Source: Phoronis australis
Taxonomy: Eukaryota; Phoronida; Phoronidae
NCBI GenBank assembly: GCA_002633005.1
Contig: NMRA01000374.1
Location: 62,001 to 126,000, forward strand
Direction: 5' to 3'
Length of the DNA: 64,000 nucleotides
Shown: piece by piece, positions 14,901 to 26,600 of the stretch
How the letters are laid out: each line of letters starts with the position of its first letter
How positions within the stretch are numbered: the stretch's first letter is position 1
Made by a program: the position numbers and the translations under genes
Notes under the pieces: model-generated
Seen by the model: the letters and a program-made list of their open reading frames with translations, nothing else
What the model was told of the DNA's origin: nothing
Databases searched by the model: none

Positions 14901-17900
14901 GACATTCATTGATATCAAGGCAAGTGTCTACCGTTTTTAACACCATAAACTATTATATTATATTATATCACGTGGGATTTGGCTCAACGATAGGGAGCAA
15001 ATGGGTTCAATTCTACGCTACAGCTAGCTTCTGTAAAACGACTTTTCTGAACACCGACACTGTCCCTGTAAAAACCCTCGTGGTATATGCTTCGATGAAC
15101 ATGGACACAGTGCGTTGTATTTTCAGCTTTCCGTGGTAGCGTGTTATACGCAGACGACGACTTTGACGGAAGCATCGTTACCACGGTAAAAATCTTGAGC
15201 GTTATCCACCAACCCACTAGCAAACACTTAGAAGAAGGCAAGACGGTTGCTCTCTGGTCAAATGGACCCTGCGTGTGTCCTGAGCTCAAGACGTCTAAGA
15301 AAAAGACGTATCTCATTATCGGTTACGAAGACACAGTGAACAAGCGACTTATCTTTAACGAAGAATGCATAGCTGTCAAGTGGAAGGATAGGTGGGCGTC
15401 TTTGATCAAGGTAAAGTACTTTTTAAAACCACCTATTATATCCTCAACGAACAGTCCAAAGGAAGGTAATATAATTTGACTTCGCCAAAGTTTTTCCGAG
15501 TATAGGCTATGATTTTGGCCGTTAGGTAGGCATATTTTTATGAAATCCATTATCTTAAGATGCCAAAAAGATGTGGTGTAAAAAATCTTTTTCGGGTTAT
15601 AAAGGTAAGAAACGTGTAACGCGGAGAATCGTGAGAATTGAAGAGAGAAATAGCATTGCTTCGCAATTGAGTTGACGGAACATCGTCTCGAAAACTTCGA
15701 TGACATTTACATCCAATTCTGATATCAAAAGTGGGGTTAATATAGTGAATCTTATAAATTCACTATATTAGCGTCCATTATGGGGAAACCGTGCTTTATT
15801 CCGTTAGGGTCATGCTCTGAATGTACGCTTTGAAAGGGACCCTGATATGTGCGTGTCCGTACTTATAAGTTGTAACGAGATAACCTACCAATCCCCTTTA
15901 TATGCTCTGAACTGGTGAAAACGGAAGAAAGGGCATCTTAGCTGTTTGAGATTTGCTTAACTTGCAATTGACCAATGGCGTGATACGCTTCGAACGCATT
16001 GTCAAATTTCACGCGATTTGATTGGTCAATATTCCAGTCCTGGTTTATTTAGAACTTGTCATTCTTTGAATAGAAATGGGAAGGGCGAATGAAGCGCTCC
16101 AGCGGCAAAGGCAAGAAGCACTTACCGAAAGACACATCGGACCCCACGAGGACGAAATCGCCTAAGAAGAAGCCAAAGAAAAAGGGTAAAAAGGGAAAAA
16201 AGCGAAGGTTAGATTTTCGTGCTGCGTTCTAGCTAAACTAAATTCCCTGAACAGTCGTTATCCGAGCATTTTATTACCTTTGAATTACATATTAATTTGT
16301 TTATTTGTATTAAATTTCAGTTATTCTTTTCACGCAAAACAGTATTTTACATAATTAAAGGAGAATGCCACCCAAAAACAACCTATTTTGTATCAATTTA
16401 GATAGAATAGTTCTACTCGGTAACTGCACGTTCGGTTGCGTAACCTGACACCTGGCGGCAGACGGAGGTGTTGAAATTATCCAATGACGTCATTGGTTTC
16501 ACGCGAAGTCAGCAGTTCACAATACGGGTTACTGCAGGTGTCAGTTTATCGCTTGAATTCATCGTTTAACACCAATATATCATCAAACTTCGATGTTAAA
16601 CCCTTAAAAATACACCGAGATCTTATAAAAACGTGTTGTTTTATTTCGCTGTTTGAGGATTTATTGGTATTTGGACACACCGTAGCCTATAAAGTTCGGA
16701 AGGCCAATTTACCTAGGTCCGTAGCAGGAGTTTGGGGTCTGCTAGGAGATAAATTTGAAGTATTCTTCCGTGAACTACAGACAGGAGAACCTAGATCTGT
16801 GTTGCTTAGACTTGTGATTTTTTTACCTCTAACACACAAAACGCTAGTTATCCCCGCCACTGGCTTGGAACCCGATCAGGCCCGTCGCGACTGGACTGAC
16901 TCGTTATCCCGGCCAGTGGCTCGGAACCCGATCAGGCTGGTCGCGACCGCCGGGACTGGCACGAACATAAACCAGCTTGAGTTGGAAACTAAACCTCCGG
17001 TCACGAAAAGACTATAAGAGTGAGCCTAAGAAATAATGTGAATTAGCCACGAAACGGAAAATCTACTTACTTGTCGGGGACCGCGAACCCGGGTTTCCCT
17101 TCCACAGACCGTCAGGGCAAAAGTTGTACAGTAACATTGATTTGAATAATGTATTTGTATTTCTGAATAAAGATTCTCCGAACACGTGACCAATAGCATA
17201 TAAAATCGAGTAATTGTTTCACTACAGCTTTCTGTCAGCAAACACTTAATTAGCATGCGCTCCCACGACCTCGGTGCCCGGTCAATTACCTTTGTTGCCG
17301 GCATCAAAAGCCGGTAATGCAGTGGTTTATTCATTGCTGGCTTCTCAACATTTGCACTCACAAATACTGCAAAGGCATTTCAAATTGTATCTAATGAGAC
17401 AGACTTTGTTTCAGTTTTATATAAGCATTGGTTAGGATGAGAATAATTCATTTTGAAACAGAACGCAGAATAATAAACGTCTACATGGCAACTCGACTGG
17501 CGCCAATCCGGCTTATTCAAGAGCTCATCCGACGAAGACTTCACGGGTCAGATCGTTAGGTTTCACAGGCTATCAGTTCGAAACGGAATACATTGATCAA
17601 GAAATACTAGAGAGGCGCCGTGAACATGCGCAGGTAACGGAACGTATGGTATAGTTCTTTGGAAAGCCAGCATTCGTCAGAGAAGTCACTGTCGACGATT
17701 GCCGGCCACAGACACAGAGATGTTTCACGGCCTCATACTTGCAATTAACAGCGTACGGCTTTCATTCTTCACTACCGCGAGCCACTTCCTAAGCATTTCG
17801 GGCTCTCGAGGAAGTCGAAAAACGATATACCCGCGTTCTTCGCAGCTTCATATTTCGGACAAGCGGGAACGATGCACCGCAATACAGCGGCATTTACTCT

Positions 17901-18224
17901 GCAGACGAACCACTGACGTCGCTGCGTCGTTTCTCACCTTCCTCATAGGTTAACGCGACACCTCTCGGCAAGGTGAGGTCGACCGTGTAAGAGGCGATGT
18001 GGATATGGATCGATTAAGACGGTAAAAAAGACTAATTAAATCGGCTGGCATTCTCCTTTAAGTCCTGTAACTGTATTGAATTAGTAGCCTGTGTGTTGTT
18101 GCATACAAGTGCGTACTAATTTATATCAATGATGACTTCATGCAAACGCATTTTGATTTTGATTTGTTGTAGCAAGAACAGAAAGGGACGAAAGCATCAA
18201 AAGACGACGCCTTCGCCAAAGTAA
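8943..18224 (+). CDS. secreted frizzled-related protein (SFRP3/4-like), C-terminal NTR part, five exons
   Basis: Exons 8943-8981, 13806-13874, 15127-15410, 16074-16207 and 18173-18224 all have AG/GT borders and matching phases (1,1,1,0,2). Joined, they give 191 residues: a Lys-rich linker, a CKC motif, and a netrin-like (NTR/C345C) domain with GPCVCP, YLIIGYED and VKWKDRWASLIKKW, then a Lys-rich tail. CKC, the GYLCP-like and YIIMGYED-like boxes and the KWKDR box followed by a basic tail are the pattern of SFRP3/SFRP4. SFRPs are secreted modulators of Wnt signalling; the NTR part binds heparin and Wnt. The N-terminal cysteine-rich frizzled domain and signal peptide are not found in the window, so the gene is partial here. 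A lone NTR domain could also come from a netrin, but the WKDR/KKW end fits SFRP better. Confidence 0.8.
9825..9905. repeat. GC-rich interspersed repeat, copy 2
   Basis: Contains GGGCAGCGCTGCACTGAAATAAGT-like sequence followed by a C-rich run with one N at 9864 and CAGCCCCCTATGGTGCGCCG, matching 4110-4230. The homopolymeric C run probably explains the N. Confidence 0.5.
12130..12300. repeat. imperfect palindrome centred near 12215
   Basis: The left half CGACACAAATTGTCGCCTGG resembles the reverse complement of the right half CCAGGCGGCAATAAGTGTCA. Outer parts also pair loosely. No coding function is visible; likely the remains of a foldback or MITE element. Confidence 0.4.
12895..13310. repeat. 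foldback-type repeat rich in TGACACGG motifs
   Basis: The left end begins GCCGTTTACAC and the right end carries TGTTTAAACGGGAC. Inside are many direct and inverted copies of TGACACGGA/TCCGTGTCA. The arrangement suggests a non-autonomous DNA transposon with subterminal inverted repeats, but I cannot define exact ends or a target duplication. Confidence 0.4.
13806..13874 (+). CDS. SFRP-like gene, exon with CKC motif
   Basis: A 69-bp exon between ACATTTCAG and GTGAGT, phase 1 in and out. It encodes a basic stretch beginning GKCKCKKSKKPKR and ending YTTKGYHY. The CKC followed by a basic segment and an aromatic-rich stretch corresponds to the start of the SFRP3/4 NTR domain. Confidence 0.75.
15127..15410 (+). 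CDS. SFRP-like gene, main NTR-domain exon
   Basis: A 284-bp exon between ATTTTCAG and GTAAAG, entering at phase 1 and ending at phase 0. It encodes about 95 residues holding the core of the netrin-like domain: alternating beta-strand pattern, the paired cysteines of GPCVCP, TYLIIGYED, a further Cys in NEECI, and the WKDRW box. This is the best-supported exon of the gene. Confidence 0.88.
15738..15770. repeat. perfect 13-bp inverted repeat (hairpin)
   Basis: Arms TAATATAGTGAAT (15738-15750) and ATTCACTATATTA (15758-15770) are exact reverse complements around a 7-nt loop. It lies in an intron of the SFRP-like gene. Function unknown. Confidence 0.85.
16074..16207 (+). CDS. SFRP-like gene, basic tail exon
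   Basis: A 134-bp exon after CTTTGAATAG, phase 0 in. It starts KWEGRMKRSS, completing the WASLI-KKW box typical of SFRP C-termini, then runs into a very Lys-rich tail. The donor GTTAGA is weak. Unspliced, the frame reads a further seven codons to TAG at 16230-16232, so an alternative terminal exon is possible. Confidence 0.75.
16355..18061. mobile_element. 1.7-kb DNA transposon with TTAA target duplication
   Basis: The ends read TTAAAGGAGAATGCCA (16355-16370) and its exact reverse complement (18046-18061). That is a 12-bp terminal inverted repeat AGGAGAATGCCA flanked on both sides by TTAA, the target duplication of piggyBac and Kolobok elements. Internally it has a short tandem duplication around 16848-16960 (GCCAGTGGCTCGGAACCCGATCAG-like units) and frames of 177 and 111 codons without a recognisable transposase. 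It is therefore probably non-autonomous. It is inserted in the last intron of the SFRP-like gene and ends only 111 bp before the terminal exon. Confidence 0.75.
18173..18224 (+). CDS. SFRP-like gene, putative terminal exon
   Basis: After GATTTGTTGTAG the sequence reads in the phase required by the 16207 donor (AG joined to C gives Ser) as SKNRKGRKHQKTTPSPK, then TAA at 18222-18224. The basic composition continues the Lys-rich tail. Support is phase plus composition only; the gene could instead end at 16232. Confidence 0.55.
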
Positions 18225-20100
18225 ACAACGAACCAATGAGATGTAAAGCCGATTGACGTTTCATTTAAAACTTTTTCTCTAAGGACAAAGATCAGTAGCA
18301 TTGAGAATGTAATTAGGCGTGTGTGTTGTCACGTGTTTAACCATCCTGCCCTCAACATGCAATACATATGACGTTTCGGCGTTCAAGTTAGTGGGCATTA
18401 TACGCGTGCGATGTGAGGTCCGTATTTGCTGTTATGTGAAGTCCCTTCGTGGTTGTATATCTTCACTGTGCGAAAGGGTTCTCGGTACTGGGTTGCATTT
18501 AACTTGTCCAATCCACTGTTCCACTGTTAATACACGAATGCACGGCTTCGTCCACCATCTTAAATATGTAATTAGGTAGAGTGAACAAACCAATTCACGT
18601 GCGTTTCCCTTTGAAGGCAGAGTAAGGGCTATTAAAATTTATATTTTTGAAGGAAAACAAAAATATTGCCAAAAGATTGCAGTTATGCAATTATCAAAGT
18701 ATTCAGCAGTATCGTTTTCCGTAGTTCACCACCGCGCGAGTGCGCTTGCGCTTGCTCAGCTCGAAACCGTGGACTCGTGTGTATCCTGTAGTTTTTCTAC
18801 GAGCATGGCGATTACTGTACGGTATATCAGTCAACAGGTTGATGAAGGTGCGAGGTATTAATTGAGTTTGATATGTTTTAACAAAGCAATTGCAACCCTC
18901 GAAAGGTTTCTACTCACCTACAGTGTATGTGTTAGTGGCGTAGTATTCTGATTACTTTGATATGAACACGAAGTTCCCGAAGATACTTTTGTTGAAATTC
19001 GTTTATTGTGAAGGCTGTGGACATTTTAATGGCAGTGGCTACTTGCATGGAACGGTTCAAATAGAGACTCAAAGGTGTTGTTGAACATCCCGTCATATTT
19101 GTGGATTTGTGCAAATGCTTATTGAATTTCTAATGCGATTTTGTCCTCATAACTAAATCACTTTTAACTTTGATACACAGACAGTAAACTTCAGGTTGAA
19201 TTCTCAGTATCATAGCATATAAATGGAGGTCTTTTTATGAAACGTTCCTAATTTAAGGACTTATATTTTTTTCAGTATAACAAGAGGTAAATTTTCGGAT
19301 ATATTCATTGGAAAAGGAACATGAGTAAAAAGATGTGTTCATGCTCAAGTAAGAGTGGTAGAAAACATATCATTTGTGAGTAAATACAGACACAAATGCG
19401 CAAAAGATTTAGAGGAACTAACTGAGTCACCATTGAGGTCTGTTCCATGCAACAAGGCATTGGGCGTGTACTAATAATTTGTTTTGACCTCACCTATAGT
19501 AGGTCAATCCAAAATTGTTTTCTACGATGCAAAAACTAAATGTTTTTTATTTCTATATTTTACTTTGGTTACGGTTTGTATTATTTCATCCATATTTTGC
19601 AGTTGCCATTGCACAAATAAAGAATTTACGATATCAATCTATTGCACGGTCTAATAACAAAGATATATTTATGAAGCAATAAACCCACGTTCGGTCGAAG
19701 TGACTAAATTTTGATTTAAACCACTGACCAAAACAAATTAAATTGTTCTTAATTCAGATGAGAAGTTATTTTTGATTTTGCACACACTGCCTCCTGGTTA
19801 TTCCTCGAGATCATGCTCGGGACATAAAACGACACACGTGACTAGTCAAATTGTAGAGCCTGCTCTCAAGCATACATGAACTCATTTCTCAACCTAAGAA
19901 ATCCCACCTTTTTGAATTAGTGGGGCTAATTTCATAACGGTATATGGTCTAAATCAAGTATTGAAACAAAAGGCGGGTTTAGTTGTCATACTTGAACATT
20001 TCCGGGTCTACTGACTGATGGTGTCTGAAGAAATTTTGGCGTCGTGGCTCAAAATACTAAACACGACTGCACCGAACACCGTATGCTATGGGTGTTTATC
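18225..20100. other. AT-rich stretch without recognised gene
   Basis: This is the downstream flank of the SFRP-like gene. Candidate plus-strand polyadenylation signals AATAAA occur near 19616 and 19676. I see no exon with recognisable homology and no open frame with known domains. Confidence 0.4.
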
Positions 20101-20104
20101 ATAT

Positions 20105-21095
20105 GAATGGCCACTAGGTGGCACAGGATATGTCAAACCCGTTCGAAAATGGGAAGGCATCGACGTCTCCTTAATACATATTATTTCCCTAAATTCATCA
20201 AGAAAAGAACTCCGAAGATACAGAGGGCAAGCATAAAAAGTAAAGTTGCCGCTGGGAGGCACAGCGATAGTGAGATCCACCCGAAAGAAGTCGTCATCCG
20301 TTGTCACGTTCGTAGGTACGAAAGCACTTGCCAAGTTTCGTAAAGATCTTCATGTATCAAGGGGTAGGAGATATAGCCGTGGATGAAAAAATATTGCCAC
20401 TAGGGGATCCACAATACTCGGATCTGTTCGAAAGTCAACGTGAGACATGGCCTTCTCGCTGAATAGGAAGACAGATCTGCCAATCCTAATAATGCTAGAT
20501 TGAGGTGTTTGACAGAGAGATGTGGACGCCAAAAATACACGCGAAAGTAATAAAGACGACCACTACGTGACGCTCAATACATCGAATCTTCCGAAAATGT
20601 GAAGAGGTTGTCGTCTCCTAGGTAAAAAAACCTATTTGCCACATCCATGAAAATCTGCCGAGGAGCTGTACACATGGAAATTGCCACAAGGGGGCACTGC
20701 AGTATTCCGGTCCATTCAAAATTCGACAACCTCACAGTTGCCAAATTTAAGAAAGGTTCTGCCAGGGGTTAAGAAGAAAAGGTCACGTACGCAAACAAAA
20801 TTGCCGCTAGCGGACGGCACAGTAATCGAACTCGTTCGAAAATCAAATGTCAGCCGTTATTTTTTTGAGCAAGAACACGTCTGTCAGCGTTCATAATGAT
20901 GCATCGAGAGGTTTAGCTGAGAGAGGCGGACGTCAAAAACATATTTGTTAATAAAAACGGACACTGGGTAGCGCAGAATACGTCAATTATCCTTCCGAAA
21001 ACGGATTAATAGAAACCCATTTGCCAAATTTCACGAAAATACGTCGAAGATCAAAAGTCAATAAATATTAAAATTTCCACTTGGGTATACAGCGG
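20105..21095. repeat. diverged repeat array with CTCF-like motifs
   Basis: Units of roughly 140-150 bp repeat a block containing a TTGCCACTAGGGGGC-like box, a TCGTTCGAAAA-like box and a TGCCAAATTT-type box. The first box occurs at 20111-20124 (CCACTAGGTGGCAC), 20249-20262, 20397-20410, 20684-20697 (CCACAAGGGGGCAC) and degenerately at 20804. A related array lies at 54310-54800, so this is a dispersed family whose units are sometimes tandem. Short open frames crossing it (60-82 codons on both strands) are not supported as genes. Confidence 0.65.
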
Positions 21096-21537
21096 TATTC
21101 TGTCTGAAAGTCACCCTCATCTATTGTCATATCCTGATGGGAAGACATTTGTCAACTTCCACGAAGTTCTCCCAAAAGGGGTCTGGAGACATAGCAGCAG
21201 CGGATGCCGGAAAGAGATGACGGCAACATGCAAAAAAAGAATATAACATATATGGGCGCACAAAAACTGAACGTTCAATATGCGTGTCACAAACAAGACA
21301 CAATTAGGCTAAGTTCATTATCATATAAAGAGTGACGTGTTCCACGGTAATCATGCAAGAAACTCGTGTATCCAGTTTAAGAGTCTGGCACATGTTAGAG
21401 GTTGGAATATGTGGTGAACTCTACAGACAGTGGTCGATGACAACTTGAGAATACTACACTTAAAAAAAACGTTGTTAGTCAAACGCAAACATGGCTAGAA
21501 TGTATAAACAGATACACGAATGGTCGCATTACCCGCA

Positions 21538-21543
21538 TTTATT
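21538..21543 (-). terminator. polyadenylation signal AATAAA of phosphatase gene 1
   Basis: Minus-strand AATAAA lies about 30 nt past the stop codon of the phosphatase gene ending at 21572. This gives a very short 3' UTR if used. Confidence 0.5.
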
Positions 21544-21571
21544 CGACAACAGGAAATTGTTTCAAATGTAA

Positions 21572-21759
21572 TTATCTGAAGATTTCATTGTTCAGTCGAA
21601 CGAGCTGCTGTATGAAACCCGGGTTTGGAACGATGGGTCGCTTCTTCCTCACTATGTTAATAGCATCCAGCAAAGGAATTCCCTTATGCATGATCAGATA
21701 GGCGAGTACGATAGTACCAGATCTGCTTATGCCGTGCATGCAATGGACGAGAACTTTAC
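21572..21759 (-). CDS. phosphatase gene 1, exon 3 (catalytic P-loop)
   Basis: Begins after the minus-strand acceptor TTGTCACTCAG at phase 1 and encodes KVLVHCMHGISRSG to the stop. It holds the CX5R nucleophile motif and the AYLI helix. Confidence 0.9.
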
Positions 21760-23686
21760 CTGAGTGACAACAAGCAATGTTTAGGTCACCCGTTTCAATA
21801 GATGTGCAGTCGTGCATGCATATAAATATACGAGAATGAGCATTAATTAGGAACGCCAACTTTTCTACGACCCGTTTGCTTGCGAAAGTGTGGCTTTTCC
21901 GGTTTAATTCCCTGCGAAAATGTTCTACTTTGAAATGTTGGAACTCTAGAAAGGTGTTCAGGCGCCAACTATTGAGTGGCCTCTATTTTGCAAGTGTAAG
22001 CTAGCAGTGATTCGAGCAGTACTCGTGAAGCATTCGCCTTTCACTCCCGTCATTTTGCGAAACTTGCGTAATGAACGCGCCTTCGGGTTGTGTTCAAAAC
22101 GGCTTTTTTAAGAGTCTGATAAATCCCACAAGTCTTTGCAAAATATCGGTGAACATTACAAGCACTTACTCATCGCGAGCATCGGATCAGGAATATTTCA
22201 ATTTACCTTCCCAACATAGAACAAAAACTGGTCTAATGCTTTTCGCGCAAGGAATTATGTATTACCCACCGTTGCTCGACAATGCCGAGTCAATGAAAGC
22301 GGAGCACTGTGCAAAATGTGGCCTGAGATCGAAGTACTGCATGTCCACAATATCTGCACCCATATACTGAATATTTGACAAGCGGTAATAGGACGGCGAC
22401 AAGTCGGCGTCGGCGAAGTGGTGACTTCCTTGGGACACATTCAAAACATGAGTGATTCCATCGCGCCGCAGGAAGTCCATTCTTCTGGCGTATGGTCTGG
22501 TTGATGAAAAGGAAATCCTGTATCATCCTATTATCCATTTACTCATTTTCTATCTAATTACCTAATTAACTGTATGTTAAAGCTGAAGTTCGATCACTTA
22601 AGCTTGTGGATATTAGAACAATCAAACTAGGTCTTTTACTCTCAAAAATCTATTTCATAATTTTCCTAACCCTGATAGGAATCTGTTTATGTTACCAACA
22701 AAAGCAGCGAATCAATTAAAAAAGTCGATACGGTTGGACAACCCTAAACTTGCGAATTTGAAAATGGCACGTGTACGCATTCTGTAAATGAAGCTCTCCT
22801 GGCAAAACATTCACATCGGGTTAGAATTCACCACTGATCGACAGCTAAATGCATCTTTAACAGGCCCGTAGCCAGCACTGAGCGGCCACTGGTTCGAATT
22901 TCTTGGTCGCTGGACCTTTGATATTTTGCAAACGTCGACACTGAAGAGTTTTCAGTAAGGCCCTTGACGCAGCTTAATTAGAGGGAAGGGAAATCTGTAT
23001 ACACGACGATGACTCAGCTCTACGTTTCTGAGATGAGACAGAATATGTAGTACCAGAAATGAGGATGCTGCGGCGGTTGTTCGCAAAGAACGGGACACAA
23101 ATTCTATGCAAAATTACATGCTCGGACGGACATATGAAGTTTAGTCTTGACGAAATTATTTATCTTGTGTTTTTGCGCGTTACTGGAGTTTCTTACATCG
23201 CTGGAAATGGGAACAGCCAACTATTTCGAACAACTGAGGTTTAGTTGGTAACGTATATGCGTGTGAAGAATTCCATGCCATTCTAAATGAGTTAAGTTTT
23301 TGCACGTCCTGGAATAACAAAAACACAAAAATACGCACCGTCACTTTTTAGCAGACTCTCCAAGTCTAATCTTGTTCTGCAAACTGCGTGCCCTTTGTGA
23401 CGGTGCAAGCCTAGTTTGATTTCATTGATTTCTAACAATAAATAGTCTCCATCAACCAATTTGACAACTCTCACCCTGAGCCGATAACAATTCCAGGAAA
23501 CACTTCGTTATGGTCGTCACTTGGATACATGGCGTTGCTGCTCTGTCTCAGCGCATGCACAGCCTCGTCGTAACAACACTTGCTTCCAGAACTGTACACC
23601 GCAGGCCCACCAGCCACTGTCCACGACCTGTTCACGTGGTGACCGGAATCCACCGATAAATAGGGATTTCCATTGTTTGCCCCCAT
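21572..23686 (-). CDS. atypical dual-specificity protein phosphatase (DUSP3/13/26/29-like), complete, three exons
   Basis: Exons 23475-23686, 22270-22496 and 21572-21759 join with AG/GT borders and phases 2 then 1 into 208 residues. A TGA lies in frame 21 nt before the ATG. The DSP fold is recognisable: NEVFPGIVIG near residue 60, RRDGITHVLNV near 80, the general acid Asp122 in VDMQYFDL, and the P-loop HCMHGISRS with nucleophile Cys153 and Arg159, followed by GTIVLAYLI and a C-terminal NPGFIQQL helix. Such small cytosolic or nuclear DSPs dephosphorylate phospho-Tyr and phospho-Thr, often on MAP kinases. All catalytic residues are present, so activity is expected. The first ~45 residues are low in homology. 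A paralogue with the same exon plan lies at 32699-35437. Confidence 0.9.
22270..22496 (-). CDS. phosphatase gene 1, exon 2
   Basis: A 227-nt exon, acceptor CATCAACCAG, donor GTGGGT (non-optimal). It encodes PYARRMDFLRRDGITHVLNV through the general-acid loop to SALSSN, with a split Gly codon completed by exon 3. Confidence 0.88.
23475..23686 (-). CDS. phosphatase gene 1, exon 1
   Basis: Starts at ATG 23686 with an in-frame TGA 21 nt upstream and ends at donor GTGAGA. It encodes a variable N-terminus and then SDDHNEVFPGIVIGS, the first strand of the DSP fold. Confidence 0.85.
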
Positions 23687-26600
23687 CTTAAGGAGGCGAT
23701 AAAATCACTCTTGTTTCGTAAATGTGATTTGGTGGTACTCATTGTGGCAGTGGTATTGCATGGCATCGCAGATGACAGTCACGATATTCACATCACATCC
23801 GCGGAAAACTTAGCGATTACGGAAACCAACTTGTGGCCTGTTCATGCAAATACTTTTTATGGATTTTCCCGGAATCCTAAAAACACATCGCACGAACTAA
23901 AAAAGGCGGGATTAGCTACGTTGATCAGAGTAAAATTACGCAGAAAACTCCGGGAAATCTGCAAATACTCGCATGACAAGAACGGGCCTTTTGCAACTTA
24001 ACTTCCCGCCAAAAAGATCTGGGTTGACATTCGACAGACATTTGGACATGTTTCCACATATTTTAATAACCATTTGTTTCCATTGAATTGGCCACTCCAC
24101 CATTTAACCTTTCATGACACGACGAAATCTGAGGTCATGATTCAGGGTTTATGAAATAACGAAGGCTATAACTTGTAGAGGAAGTATCTGCGCAGTCCGT
24201 TGGCTTTATATTCAGGACTAACCGGTACCGGCAATGACAGAGACAATACAATGCGATTTAGCTCCATTTCTGAAGTGTCGTTTTCAGCCAAATTAGGGTC
24301 TTGTCAAGGAAGACCCCTAATGTTTTTGGGGCTCCAAAATGTGGTAAAGAAGTCTTCAAGATCACGACTATTCTTCTTTTTGGAACCAGATTTTGCGTAT
24401 AGCAAGTATGCTAACGTTTAGTTTTGTGAAATCGCAAAAGGATGAGTGACGCCAGCCCCTCATCTCCAGCCCAGATAATTTTAAAGTCTCTATTTTGCAT
24501 AATAATTGTCCAGTTCTCGCTCAAAATCGTCCTCATCCTCTGATCTGCTGTGTTCTGCCAGTGCATTTGATTGTCAAGTGACCAAACGTCTACACGCCAT
24601 TTTGCGGCAAACTTGGAAATAACTGAAGATTTTTCTTCAAAATTAAAAAATTACAATTTGGCATAAAAAGTCCTTATTTAGTTCTTGAAATACTCGTTTC
24701 TGAAGTTACGTGTTCGGTCATAGCTTAGCCGAATATAGGTCTTAAGATAAACAAACTGCATAAAGTCTTAAGGCACCTCACGAAACTGCCTCTCGTTCAG
24801 TAACGCTAGGACCTCGCTAAGAGCAGGACCAAGCGAGCTTACGTGAATTATCGTCGTGTATTTTAAATGAGAACACGTGATTTTGGCTAGAATTTTTTAG
24901 CCGCGAGACATCAACTGAATTCTACCCAGGTACCCTTTACACAAGTGGTAAACATATGAATGGTAATGAAATGTTTTAACCTGAATTTCTGGAATAAAGA
25001 GTGAAAGAGCATTCGGATTATGGTCTCTTATCTTGCACCGGGGCTGCTGTGAATTTGTGTGACTTTAAAAGGCAAAAATGGCCAAAATTGCACCTCTTTG
25101 GTTATCTTTGTCATCTCAATTTTTCCTGGTGGTTGTAGCAAGGTAAAACGACACGGCTTTTGTTGAATTTCTTGAGAAACCCCATATAGTGTACTTTCTG
25201 TCAGTTATGCCGGTTTTCATGTGTCTAATACAGGGCAAACATTGGATTTTCACTGACCCAGGCCAGTGGTAGGTCAAATTCAGCCACAAGAACTGTGGTC
25301 TTAGTCCACACCTACTCACAAATCGGAAGCAAAATTGTATACTTGAAGAGAGTGGCGACTCCTCTGGGAAACCCAACAGAAAATATCAGAGTTGTGTATC
25401 TGGTGTTTTGATCTTCAGTGATGCAACCGGCTTTTGATAACACAGATTATACAACTAAAAGGAAAATATAATAGTTGATGAGTTCGTTGAACAAAAAATT
25501 GGCCGCCTTTACCTATCCACGTGATCTATGATCGTGCTTCCTATTTGCAGGTTTGTCCTTCAATTTTTAAGGTAGTCCGTACTTTCTACAAATATTTGAA
25601 GGCAGATGGACATTTCGACAAATAGCAGTGAGTTTAAATCGACTGCTGTGAAAAAAGCTGTCTTCCCACAATCCCTTGCACATAGTTACGACGTTTATTT
25701 CCATCTGAAAGTCAGTGCTTTCTATGATAATATCAAATGTTGATTAGTCGTTTTTCTTTAGTTGGTCCTTCCTATTTGACGGATTGTCACATAACAAAGG
25801 ATTGTGGGAAGCCGGACGTCCATAGCCGAGTGGTAACAATCACTGAAAACGGAAAAAAGGGGCGCACACATCTCCAGACAACAGGTGTCCTGGTTGAAGG
25901 ACATTACACAAATCGTAAACCGGTCAATGTTAATTCATAACCAAGCTTGGAAATTCGCTGGGTCTGCTGCTTCCAAGTGACTTGAAACCTTGGAGACGGA
26001 TGGGAAACGAGAGCGAAGTTTGATCAAACGACGTTCAGGCTGTCGCAAAGTCAGACTAAGGCGAATCTCTGGCGTCGTGTAGTGTGAATACGGACTACGA
26101 TTAACTAAGTAAAATGTTTTTCACTATCATAAAAAACAAAGCTTCGTGTTCCCGTCCACGTGCTAATACGGCAGTCTTTGCTACTACTGGGAGCACGACG
26201 CCTGATAAAACGTTTCCCACGGAGCTGCATGTGCAATAAAACAACGAAGATTTATTTGTAAATATAATTTATCAAATGAATAACAAGCAAACAAATAAGA
26301 GGAACAGTAATACTTTTCAGGAGATTTTAAACATCCGGTTACTAATACAATAACGTAACACACTGTAGCATGGGACACAAGGCAAGGCGAACTTCAATGA
26401 TGAAAATAAAAAAGCTATATTCATCAAAATTAAAAAACAGTGTTTCAGCATGTCAATTGTTTCCGATTCCAATGGAATATTGTAAATGCATTTTAAAAAA
26501 ACTATCGAGGCCTGTGCCTTCCGCCCCTTTGTTCGTCGCAAATGTGTAATAAGACTAACATCTTTTAACTACAGCACAACCATTTCCGAAAATTGCAATC

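Noticed and set aside
15127-15410. Netrin as the identity of the NTR-domain gene.
   Set aside because: The domain is netrin-like, but the CKC start, the GYED block and the WKDR..KKW basic end fit SFRP3/4 more closely. The preceding exons lack netrin EGF-type cysteines.
14984-15706. Two minus-strand frames of 110 and 127 codons.
   Set aside because: One is antisense to the SFRP NTR exon; the other lies in the following intron without homology or splice support.
16484-17017. 177-codon frame as a host gene.
   Set aside because: It lies entirely inside the TTAA-flanked transposon, contains a short tandem duplication and shows no recognisable domain.
23711-24001. Secreted-protein-like frame beginning with a hydrophobic stretch.
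   Set aside because: It has no ATG, starts at TTG, lacks homology and overlaps the likely promoter of the phosphatase gene.
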